Position numbers and translations under genes: made by a program
Shown here: piece by piece, positions 36,318 through 45,000 of the stretch
How the letters are laid out: every line of letters starts with the position of its first letter
How positions within the stretch are numbered: the first letter of the stretch is position 1
The notes under the pieces: model-generated
Told to the model about the DNA's origin: nothing
Seen by the model: only the letters and a program-made list of their open reading frames with translations
Databases searched by the model: none
NCBI RefSeq assembly: GCF_017603965.1
Contig: NZ_CP071955.1
Span: forward strand, 1,426,001 to 1,490,000
Length of the DNA stretch: 64,000 nt
Source of the DNA: Xanthomonas fragariae
Lineage (GTDB): Bacteria > Pseudomonadota > Gammaproteobacteria > Xanthomonadales > Xanthomonadaceae
Direction: 5' to 3'

Positions 36318-36968
36318 ATGGATATGAACGAAGTTGAAAAATTTGCAGAAAACACGCCTCGCAAGGGCGAGTTCTATGTTCTCACCCCAGATATGCGCGG
36401 TAACGGTCCGGGACATGGGATAATCCTTGAAAACAAGATGGCTATCCCGCTTCCCGAATATATGAGCCTTGATAAAGCTGCTGCCGGATTGAAGGATTTA
36501 AAAGAAGTGCCCCGCCTGCGCCAAGTTCGTGCTGCTTCTATGCCAAACGATTTAGATTCTAGCTTTCGAGGGTATTGGCTAGTTTCAGAAGCTCTCAAAA
36601 AAATATTCGAGTCGATTGATTCTGTGGCATTTTCTTTCGCGAAATGCGATTTCATTCTGCATGGCGGATCCCAAGCTCCACCACATTACCTCTGCGAAGT
36701 CACAAGAGAAATAGATGCAATCGATGAGCAGGCTTCACAAGTAAAGATACTCACCGAAGGTTATCCAAAAGGAAAGTTTTACAGCCTTGCAGGCGGGGCT
36801 AAACTTGCCTTTAGGAAAGAATTGGTGGGTTCGTCGCATATCTTTCGCACACCTTATACGGCGGACTCTTTCTGTGATCGAGTATTTAGAGATGCGTTAG
36901 TCGATAATGGCTTTGGAAAATCGCGAAATTCGCGCGGAGTCTGGTTAATTGATGCTGCGGACTACTGA
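36318..36968 (+). CDS. Imm11/DUF1629-like immunity protein B
   Basis: The protein has 216 residues from the ATG of MDMNEVEKFAEN. The frame is open for another 50 codons upstream into sequence overlapping the end of toxin 1; that extension has no counterpart in the other immunity proteins. Family motifs are present: FYVLTPDMRGNG...GHGI, YWLVSEALKKIFESID, HYLCEVTREIDAIDE, GGAKLAFRKELVGSSHIFRTPYTADSFCD, read as two adjoining segments. Toxin 2 starts two bases after its stop, so the pair is tightly coupled. The gene is clearly more AT-rich than the toxin bodies around it, suggesting separate ancestry of the cassette. Confidence 0.78.
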   Translation: MDMNEVEKFAENTPRKGEFYVLTPDMRGNGPGHGIILENKMAIPLPEYMSLDKAAAGLKDLKEVPRLRQVRAASMPNDLDSSFRGYWLVSEALKKIFESIDSVAFSFAKCDFILHGGSQAPPHYLCEVTREIDAIDEQASQVKILTEGYPKGKFYSLAGGAKLAFRKELVGSSHIFRTPYTADSFCDRVFRDALVDNGFGKSRNSRGVWLIDAADY

Positions 36969-36970
36969 CC

Positions 36971-38947
36971 ATGCCAGAAACCAGGACTGCTCTGCAGAGC
37001 CATCACGTTATCGAGAAAAGTTTTTTCGATAGCGATATCTTGCTTAAAGAACTTGCCGAAAACGGGCTAATCGACCAACACGCTTCATCAAATCGCCTCT
37101 ACTTGCCAGTTGACGGAAATCTTGCAGAAGAGCTTGAAATATCGCCACATAGAGGAAGAACTCGGAGTTCCTATACGCAAGGTATTAGGGATGTTCTGAT
37201 CGAGATACAGCTATCTTCGGATGGTATTTTCGCATTGAATGGAGACGAGGTCGCTCTTAAAAGAATCTCTGTTCAAGTAGCCGAACTACAAGACACCCTC
37301 AAAGTCGCCCTCATCAACGGCGATGTCTACGCCACCACTCCAGATCGATTAACCAAGGAGGAGGCAAACGCGCAGAACCGCAAGACGTTTTCCGACATCG
37401 AGCAATACCGAGTTACCCATGCTGAGCAGTTGAAGGCCTTGCGCTCCATGGACGCAGTCGAGTCCGAATGGGCCGCAATCACGCACTCTGAGCACCGGAT
37501 CACTGCAGTGATCGGCGCCGCCCAGAACACCTCATCCAATCTGGTGGCTGCGCCAGGTGAACCTGCTACCAGAGAAGTCGTCGGAAGAGCAGAGTTTCGT
37601 CTGGCTGTGGCGCACGCCGAGGATGCCGGTCGCATCAGGTTGTCCGAGGCCAGTGCTGCGTTGGTCAAGCAGGTGTTGGATGACACTCCACCGACCATCG
37701 GCAGTGCTTCTCGAAGTACTCATCACCTTGCAGGCGGCGAAGCTCCCCCGTACAAGCCGCTATCGCAACGCGGCTTCGCCACTGCCGAGCTGCTAGCCGG
37801 CGACCTTTCAGTAAACCAGGCGCTACGCAGCGCCGGCCTGTTCGCCACTGCTGCCGACACCGTCATCACCGGTCAACGCGCCACGCAGTTCCTCGGCCAG
37901 GACAACCCGCTCGCCGCGCAGTCGGAGCTGGCGCATTTCGCCGGTCGCAATGTCGGTGGCTGGGCGGGTGGCACCACCGCTGCCTATGCGTTGGGAAGCG
38001 CCGGTGCCGGGCCGATGGTATTGATTGCCGCCGATGCGTATTTCATGAGCGAGGCCGGCGAGAAGGCGGCCGAGTTGCTCGACAACCGCCAGATCTATCA
38101 ACAGACCGATCGCGATAGCACACAGTGGTCGTTCGATGGCCGCGCCTGGGCGCGCGACGGTATGGCAGACACCACGCGCGACGGGTTGAACAATCCCACT
38201 TCAACGCCGATCGTCGCCAGTTACGACAAGGCCCGCGAACTCAACTACCAAGCCACGAATGCAGCCGCCGCGTTGGCATTGAAGGATGCGCCCGCGCCTG
38301 CTGATCCCTACCGCCAGCCAGCCAATGCCACCGATCGGCCCAGTCTGAGTAGTGCCGACTGGCGGCGCGATGCATCGGACGGCCAGTGGCATCGCTTGGT
38401 CAAGACCGAAGTCACTGGGGCCAACGAGCGTGGCAGCTACGTGCAGGAAACCGCCTTGCCGCCACGCGCGGCAGAACTGGAGGCGCAGGCGCACGCCGTC
38501 ATCGCCCGCAACATCTCCAACAGTCCCGGCGCGATTGCTGCACGCTATGAGCTGGCCTATCACCGTAGCGGTTGGGCGGCCGATGGATTGCCGATATCGC
38601 CAGCGGTGCAGCAGGCGTTGCCGGATCCGGATGCATTCACCGCCTCGAACGGCCAGCGGTATGACCGCGACATCGAGGGCCGGTGGACCAGCAACGGTGT
38701 CGCCGCCGATGGCAATCGGGCGCTGGAACTGGAGACCACGCGCGCGATGCTGCAGCCGGCGCTTGCCGCGCATGCAGAAACGCTTGCCACCATCCAGCAG
38801 TCGCCGATGTCGCCGCAGGATCTGCAGCGCGAGCAAACGCTGTACCGCTATCGCATCGTCGGCACGGAGTTGCAGCCGGATTGGCGCGAGGCGATCGGCA
38901 GCGGACGCGCGAAACAGAATGACTTGTTGGCTCTGGCGCTATTGTAG
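36971..38947 (+). CDS. Array toxin 2: AHH-like cassette with C-terminally truncated body
   Basis: The protein has 658 residues. The N-terminal ~105 residues differ from toxins 1 and 4 at many positions yet keep His11-His12, NRLYLP with Asn41, PHRGRTR with His60, and Tyr68. The switch to the common body occurs at ELQDTLKVALINGD. The body stops at DWREAIG (38897), where ~13 unrelated residues and a stop replace the Gln-rich region and everything beyond. It could still carry a complete cassette and middle region. Whether it is delivered without the distal part is unknown; it may be a stored cassette that can recombine into a full-length copy. Confidence 0.7.
   Translation: MPETRTALQSHHVIEKSFFDSDILLKELAENGLIDQHASSNRLYLPVDGNLAEELEISPHRGRTRSSYTQGIRDVLIEIQLSSDGIFALNGDEVALKRISVQVAELQDTLKVALINGDVYATTPDRLTKEEANAQNRKTFSDIEQYRVTHAEQLKALRSMDAVESEWAAITHSEHRITAVIGAAQNTSSNLVAAPGEPATREVVGRAEFRLAVAHAEDAGRIRLSEASAALVKQVLDDTPPTIGSASRSTHHLAGGEAPPYKPLSQRGFATAELLAGDLSVNQALRSAGLFATAADTVITGQRATQFLGQDNPLAAQSELAHFAGRNVGGWAGGTTAAYALGSAGAGPMVLIAADAYFMSEAGEKAAELLDNRQIYQQTDRDSTQWSFDGRAWARDGMADTTRDGLNNPTSTPIVASYDKARELNYQATNAAAALALKDAPAPADPYRQPANATDRPSLSSADWRRDASDGQWHRLVKTEVTGANERGSYVQETALPPRAAELEAQAHAVIARNISNSPGAIAARYELAYHRSGWAADGLPISPAVQQALPDPDAFTASNGQRYDRDIEGRWTSNGVAADGNRALELETTRAMLQPALAAHAETLATIQQSPMSPQDLQREQTLYRYRIVGTELQPDWREAIGSGRAKQNDLLALALL
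37280..38897 (+). repeat. Shared toxin-body repeat R2 (3' truncated)
   Basis: It enters the common body at the same point as R1 and R4 (gaactacaagacaccctc) and leaves it within gaggcgatcg. Confidence 0.8.
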
Positions 38948-39037
38948 CTGTAGCTTGATCGGGAAAATCTGATCGCGCACTTCCGATATCTTACTTTTGC
39001 TAATCTTATCTACTTTGCATGCCCGGAGAAATTAGGG

Positions 39038-39676
39038 ATGACAACTGGAAACAAACCGAAAAAAGGCGAATTTTACATTCTTGAACCGGACATGCGGCGA
39101 GGAGGACCGGGGCACGGGGTCGTGTTCGAGAATATCGACCAACTGCTGACTCCTCCAAGACTCATTCTCTGGCCTGAGGAGGGTGGATTTCCACCTTTGA
39201 GTGAGCCCCCCCGTCTCTCCTATGACCCCAAGCGTGGGCCGCCCCCTGAAGATCTAGAAGGAGGGATGAGTGGTTATTGGCTGGTGTCTGAGCGGCTTAA
39301 GAACGTTTTTCAGGATGTCGATCCAGAAGGCTTCGAGTTTGTCGAATGCGATTACAAATTGGAAGACGGCTCCCAAGGGCCGCGCTATTTCCTTTGCGAT
39401 GTGGTGCGGACCATCGATGCACTGGATGAGAGTGCATCGAAATTAAATATAAAGATAAGCGACGATTATCCCGGAGGAAAGCTATACAGATTTTCTGGTG
39501 GAATTAGTCTTGCTTTTCGCAAAGAGCTTGTCGGCAACTATCACGTATTCCTAACGCCGTATTCGGGGAATTATGTTATTTGCGATCGAACTCTTCGAGA
39601 GGCGGTGCTTGCAGCTGGAATTGGCGCAGGTAGGAAATCAGACGGACTTTGGTTTGAAGATGCTGCCGATTACTAG
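39038..39676 (+). CDS. Imm11/DUF1629-like immunity protein C
   Basis: The protein has 212 residues and is the most divergent of the four immunity proteins. It keeps FYILEPDMRRGGPGHGVVFEN, YWLVSERLKNVFQDVDPEGF, YFLCDVVRTIDALDE, FSGGISLAFRKELVGNYHVF and a C-terminal DA.DY end, all family features (the first given here spans two adjoining motifs). It precedes toxin 3, whose N-terminal cassette is also the most divergent, by 32 bases. A ribosome-binding region (ggagaaattagg) lies before the ATG. Confidence 0.78.
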   Translation: MTTGNKPKKGEFYILEPDMRRGGPGHGVVFENIDQLLTPPRLILWPEEGGFPPLSEPPRLSYDPKRGPPPEDLEGGMSGYWLVSERLKNVFQDVDPEGFEFVECDYKLEDGSQGPRYFLCDVVRTIDALDESASKLNIKISDDYPGGKLYRFSGGISLAFRKELVGNYHVFLTPYSGNYVICDRTLREAVLAAGIGAGRKSDGLWFEDAADY

Positions 39677-39708
39677 GCCGAAACAGTCGCAAGCAAGGAG
39701 AAAATTGC

Positions 39709-41325
39709 ATGTTACGTAATGGCCCAATATTTCAAGATCACCATAGCATTGAGCAAAAAACGCTTAAGAACAGCAGGTTGCTTGCTGCTTTGGATAGAGC
39801 AGGACTGTTTGATATGGATGCGCCAGCTAATCGCATCTTTTTGCCTAATGATCCACGACTGGCCTCTTCATTGGGAATCACTGCACATAGCGGCGGTCCA
39901 ATCCGTGATTATCAGCTTGGCGTGCTTGCCGAACTGAGGGACATAGAGCTTACTGCCGATGGGCGAACAGCCCTGGCTGGCGACTCTGAAGCATTGGCTC
40001 GTGTAGCGGCGCGTGTAGAAAATTTGCGCGACACCATGAGGGTAGGTTTGATCAATGGTGACCTTCATACTAATGCGCCGCTCGGTATGGTTGCTGACGA
40101 CATTAGGCCACGCGTGCAGGCGTTCTTAGCGAATTCGCAGAACTACGGCAAAGCTCACACACAACAGATAGATGGCTTCAAAAGCTTGCCTCAAACAGAA
40201 TTGCGATGGACATCGATTGCACATTCCGAAGTGCGTGTTCTTTCGACGCTTCAATACGTGATGCAATCCGGCAACAACCTCACGCGGGGCGGCGATCCGG
40301 CGATTGGAAGAAATTCACTTTCCCGAGCCATCGCACAAGCCCATGCAAATGGCCGCCTGACGCTTTCCGACCAAAGCATTCTGCAGGTCGAAAACGTTCT
40401 CGGCGAAGAAGCAGCGCGACCATTACGCATTTCGCCAAGCCAACGCGGCTTCGCCACTGCCGAGCTGCTAGCCGGCGACCTTTCAGCAAACCAAGTGCTA
40501 CGCAGCGCCGGCCTGTTCGCCACTGCTGCCGACACCGTCATCACCGGTCAACGTGCCACGCAGTTCCTCGGCCAGGACAACCCGCTCGCCGCGCAGTCGG
40601 AGCTGGCGCATTTCGCCGGTCGCAATGTCGGTGGCTGGGCGGGTGGCACCACCGCTGCCTACGCGTTGGGAAGCGCCGGTGCCGGGCCGATGGTATTGAT
40701 CGCGGCCGATGCTTATTTCATGAGCGAGGCCGGCGAGAAGGCGGCCGAGTTGCTCGACAACCGTCAGATCTATCAACAGACCGATCGCGATGGCACACAG
40801 TGGTCGTTCGATGGCCGCGCCTGGGCGCGCGAGGGCATGGCAGACACCACGCGCGACGGGGTGGATAACCCCACCGCCACACCGATCATTGCCAGTTACG
40901 ACAAGGCCCGCGAACTCAATTACCACGCCACCGATGCCGCAGCAGCGATGGCGTTAAAGCATGCTCCAACGCCGGAGGATCCCTATCGCCAGCCGGCCAA
41001 TGCCACCGACCGCCCCAGCTTGAGCGCAGCCGACTGGACGCGCGATGCGGCCGACGGCCAGTGGCATCGCTTGGTCAAGACCGACGTTACCGGCGCCAAC
41101 GAACGCGGCACTTATGTGCAGGAAATCGCATTGCCGCCACGCGCGGCAGAACTGGATGCACAAGCCGAGTCGGTCATTGCATGCAACATCGTCAATAGCC
41201 CCGGCGCCATCGCCGCGCGCTACGAACTGGCCTATCACCGCAGCGGCTGGGCCGCCGATGGATTGCCGATGTCGCCAGCAGTGCAGCTTGGAAATCTTGA
41301 ACGTCACGCTATCGCTGGTGCATAG
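39709..41325 (+). CDS. Array toxin 3: divergent AHH-like cassette with truncated body
   Basis: The protein has 538 residues. The first ~240 residues share little identity with the other toxins, yet His11-His12 (QDHHSIEQ), Asn41 (ANRIFLPND), His60 (AHSGG) and Tyr68 fall at exactly the same positions, strong evidence that these are the active-site residues. Identity with the common body begins abruptly at SQRGFATAELLAGDL (40441). It ends at SPAVQ (41286) with the exit LGNLERHAIAGA also found at the left edge of the array. The Gln-rich and Gly-rich parts are absent. The cassette is more AT-rich than the body. Confidence 0.72.
   Translation: MLRNGPIFQDHHSIEQKTLKNSRLLAALDRAGLFDMDAPANRIFLPNDPRLASSLGITAHSGGPIRDYQLGVLAELRDIELTADGRTALAGDSEALARVAARVENLRDTMRVGLINGDLHTNAPLGMVADDIRPRVQAFLANSQNYGKAHTQQIDGFKSLPQTELRWTSIAHSEVRVLSTLQYVMQSGNNLTRGGDPAIGRNSLSRAIAQAHANGRLTLSDQSILQVENVLGEEAARPLRISPSQRGFATAELLAGDLSANQVLRSAGLFATAADTVITGQRATQFLGQDNPLAAQSELAHFAGRNVGGWAGGTTAAYALGSAGAGPMVLIAADAYFMSEAGEKAAELLDNRQIYQQTDRDGTQWSFDGRAWAREGMADTTRDGVDNPTATPIIASYDKARELNYHATDAAAAMALKHAPTPEDPYRQPANATDRPSLSAADWTRDAADGQWHRLVKTDVTGANERGTYVQEIALPPRAAELDAQAESVIACNIVNSPGAIAARYELAYHRSGWAADGLPMSPAVQLGNLERHAIAGA
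40441..41286 (+). repeat. Shared toxin-body repeat R3 (truncated at both ends)
   Basis: It enters at caacgcggcttcgcc, later than the other copies, and leaves at gtgcag, exactly where the left-edge fragment also leaves (31692). Confidence 0.8.
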
Positions 41326-41360
41326 TGAAAGAGTGAAAAAATGAATCAATGGAAGCTTAA

Positions 41361-41990
41361 ATGACCAGTCAAAACGCGCCGCGAAAGGGCGAGATTTATA
41401 TCCTTCAACCTGACATGCGAGGGGGGGGGCGTGGGCATGGTGTGGAGTTCGACAATGAAAAGGCCGTGCCGTTACCAACCTATCTGAGCAGTCCATCGGA
41501 AAGCGGTGGACTTGCTGCGTTACAGGAAACGCCGCGTCTGCGCTATGACAGCCGTATAGGCGATATGCCGAACGACCTCGATAGTGGTTTCAAGGGCTAC
41601 TGGCTGGTGTCAGAGCCGTTGAAACAGGTGTTTCAATCTGTGGATCCTGACGGATTTGCCTTCCTGCGTTGTGCGTTCCTGTTGGAAAATGGCTCTGAAG
41701 CATTACCGCACTACCTGTGCGAGGTGGTGAGAATACTAGATGCGATCGATGAGGCAGCATCCACCGTCAAGGTGCTGACAGGGCATCCAAATGGCAAATA
41801 TTACAGAATTGCTGGCGGCGCCGATCTGGCATTCAAGAGGGATATGATCGGTTCTGCCCACGTCTTCCGTACTCCCTATACATCGGATGCGTTTTGCGAC
41901 CGGATGTTGCGCGATACTTTGATCGAGCATGGATTTGGCAAGTCACCAAGAACGCGCGGCGTTCGGCTCATAGACGCTGCCGGCTGCTGA
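41361..41990 (+). CDS. Imm11/DUF1629-like immunity protein D
   Basis: The protein has 209 residues and is closely similar along its length to immunity protein A, with scattered substitutions (for example LPHYLCEVVRILDAIDE, GGADLAFKRDMIGSAHVFRTPY). The upstream leader is also shared with A, including the preceding ~80 bases that begin cttggaaatcttgaacgtc. The A-toxin 1 and D-toxin 4 units therefore look like duplicates that have begun to diverge. Toxin 4 starts 36 bases after its stop. Confidence 0.78.
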   Translation: MTSQNAPRKGEIYILQPDMRGGGRGHGVEFDNEKAVPLPTYLSSPSESGGLAALQETPRLRYDSRIGDMPNDLDSGFKGYWLVSEPLKQVFQSVDPDGFAFLRCAFLLENGSEALPHYLCEVVRILDAIDEAASTVKVLTGHPNGKYYRIAGGADLAFKRDMIGSAHVFRTPYTSDAFCDRMLRDTLIEHGFGKSPRTRGVRLIDAAGC

Positions 41991-42026
41991 TTTCGTCTAT
42001 CTTTAGATAACCTTGAGTCGAGGCAT

Positions 42027-45000
42027 ATGCCGGCTAGTAATGTCATCCTTCATAGTCATCACGTCATTGAACAGAGCATTTTCCGTCGAAATCCCTTGCT
42101 CAAGAAGCTTGTCGAACATGGCTTTATTGACCAGGACATATCGACCAATCGTTTATATCTCCCGGTAGAGGGCAGTCTGGCGGACGAACTTGAAACCTCG
42201 CCACACCGGGGACGCACGCGAACTTCTTATACGGATGGAATCACCCTCACCCTAGATGAAATCCTTGATGGTCCTGACGGTCGAGCCGCACTGACCAACG
42301 ACCCCGTCGCACTGAAGCGCGTCGCCGAGCAGATCAACGAACTACAAGACACCCTCAAAGTCGCCCTCATCAACGGCGATGTCTACGCCACCACTCCAGA
42401 TCGATTAACCAAGGAGGAGGCAAACGCGCAGAACCGCAAGACGTTTTCCGACATCGAGCACTACCGAGTTACCCATGCTGAGCAGTTGAAGGCCTTGCGC
42501 TCCATGGGCGCAGTCGAGTCCGAATGGGCCGCAATCACGCACTCTGAGCACCGGATCACTGCAGTGATCGGCGCCGCCCAGAACACCTCATCCAATCTGG
42601 TGGCTGCGCCAGGTGAACCTGCTACCAGAGAAGTCGTCGGAAGAGCAGAGTTTCGTCTGGCTGTGGCGCACGCCGAGGATGCCGGTCGCATCAGGTTGTC
42701 CGAGGCCAGTGCTGCGTTGGTCAAGCAGGTGCTGGATGACACTCCATCGACCATCGGCAGTGCTTCTCGAAGTACTCATCACCTTGCAGGCGGCGAAGCT
42801 CACTCATACACGCCGCTATCGCAACGCGGCTTCGCCACTGCCGAGCTGCTAGCCGGCGACCTTTCAGTAAACCAGGCGCTACGCAGCGCCGGCCTGTTCG
42901 CCACTGCTGCCGACACCGTCATCACCGGTCAACGTGCCACGCAGTTCCTCGGCCAGGACAACCCGCTCGCCGCGCAGTCGGAGCTAGCGCATTTCGCCGG
43001 TCGCAACGTCGGTGGCTGGGCGGGCGGCACCACCGCTGCCTACGCGTTGGGAAGCTCCGGTGCCGGGCCGATGGTATTGATCGCGGCCGATGCGTATTTC
43101 ATGAGCAAGGCCGGCGAGAAGGCGGCCGAGTTACTCGACAACCGCCAGATCTATCAACAGACCGATCGCGATGGCACACAGTGGTCGTTCGATGGCCGCG
43201 CCTGGGCGCGCGACGGTATGGCAGACACCACGCGCGACGGGGTGGATAACCCCACCGCCACGCCGATCATTGCCAGTTACGACAAGGCCCGCGAACTCAA
43301 TTACCAAGCCACGAATGCAGCCGCCGCGTTGGCATTGAAGGATGCGCCCGCGCCTGCTGATCCCTACCGCCAGCCAGCCAATGCCACCGATCGGCCCAGC
43401 CTGAGTAGTGCCGACTGGCGGCGCGATGCATCGGACGGCCACTGGCATCGCCTGGTCAAGACCGAAGTCACTGGGGCCAACGAACGCGGCACTTATGTGC
43501 AGGAAATCGCATTGCCGCCACGCGCGGCGGAACTGGAGGCGCAGGCGCACGCCGTCATCGCCCGCAACATCGCCAACAGCCCCGGCGCCATCGCCGCGCG
43601 CTACGAACTGGCCTATCACCGTAGCGGTTGGGCGGCCGATGGATTGCCGATATCGCCAGCGGTGCAGCAGGCGCTGGCGGATCCGGATGCGTTGACGGCA
43701 TCGAACGGCCAGCGCTACTACCGCAACATTGATGGTCAATGGACCAGCAACGGCGTCGCCGCCGATGGCAATCGGGCGCTGGAACTGGAGACCATGCGCG
43801 CGATGCTGCAGCCGGCGCTTGCCGCGCATGCCGAAACGATTGCCACCATCCAGCAGTCGCCGATGTCGCCGCAGGATCTGCAGCGCGAGCAAACGCTGTA
43901 CCGCTATCGCATCGTCGGCACGGAGTTGCAGCCGGATTGGCGCGAGGCGATCGAGTTGGCGACGCAACGCACGCGCCAAGCGCACGGGCTGTCCGGTCAT
44001 GGCGCGCTGCAAGTGCAGCGCGGCCCCAGTGGCGTGTTTGGCGCTGATAGCCCCGTCGCGCATCTTCAGCGCGGCGCGGATGGGGTGGATCGCATCGTTG
44101 CCGTGACCAGTGCCGAGGAGATCGGCCAGGCGCTGCAGGAAGTGCGAGGGCGCCAGCAGACGCTACCGCCCTCGCTCGAACCGCCAACTCGCCACCTCAT
44201 GACGACGGCGCTCGCATCGAACGACTCGGCCGACACCGACACCTCGAGCCCTGCCTCATCGTCATCATCGTCATCTTCCAGCCCGCAACGCGTTCTGGAC
44301 ATGCAGACACGGATGCAGGTGGACAGCGCCGCGCAGGTGCAGCAGGAACGTGAGCAGCAAGCACGCCAGGCGCAGCAGGCATCACAGATGCGCGAGCACA
44401 TGGTGCAAGTGCAGTTGGCACACGAAGAACAAGCACGTGCCGCGCAGGCGCTGCACATACACGTCACGCTTGAGCAGCAACGCCAAGCGATGCAGCAGCG
44501 CGAGCAAGAGGAACGTCAAGCGCAACAAACCCAGCAGCGCGAGCAGCAGCGCGAAGCGCAGGACGCACAGCAACGCGAACAAGAACAGCGTCAAGCGCAG
44601 GAGTCTCAACAGCGCGAGCAGGACACACGCCAGGCCCATGAAGCCCAACAGCGCGACCAAGAGCAGCATCAGGCGCAGGAGTCGCAGCAGCGCGAACAGC
44701 AGACACGTCAAGCCCAGGAAATCCAACAGCGCGACCGGGAGCAGCATCAGGCGCAGGAGTCGCAGCAGCGCGATCAGCAGACACGTCAAGCCCAGGAAAT
44801 CCAACAGCGCGACCGGGAGCAGCACCAAGCGCAGCAGACTCAGCAGCACGAGCACGCGATACGCCAATCCCAGCAGCGCCAGCAGGATCACCACCAGGCG
44901 CAAGAGGTTCACTGGCGTGAGCAGCAGTCAGCGCAGGACGTTGCCATCGCACATGCACCGCCGCTAGCCCCGCAGTACCCGCAACACGATGCGAGCCCAC

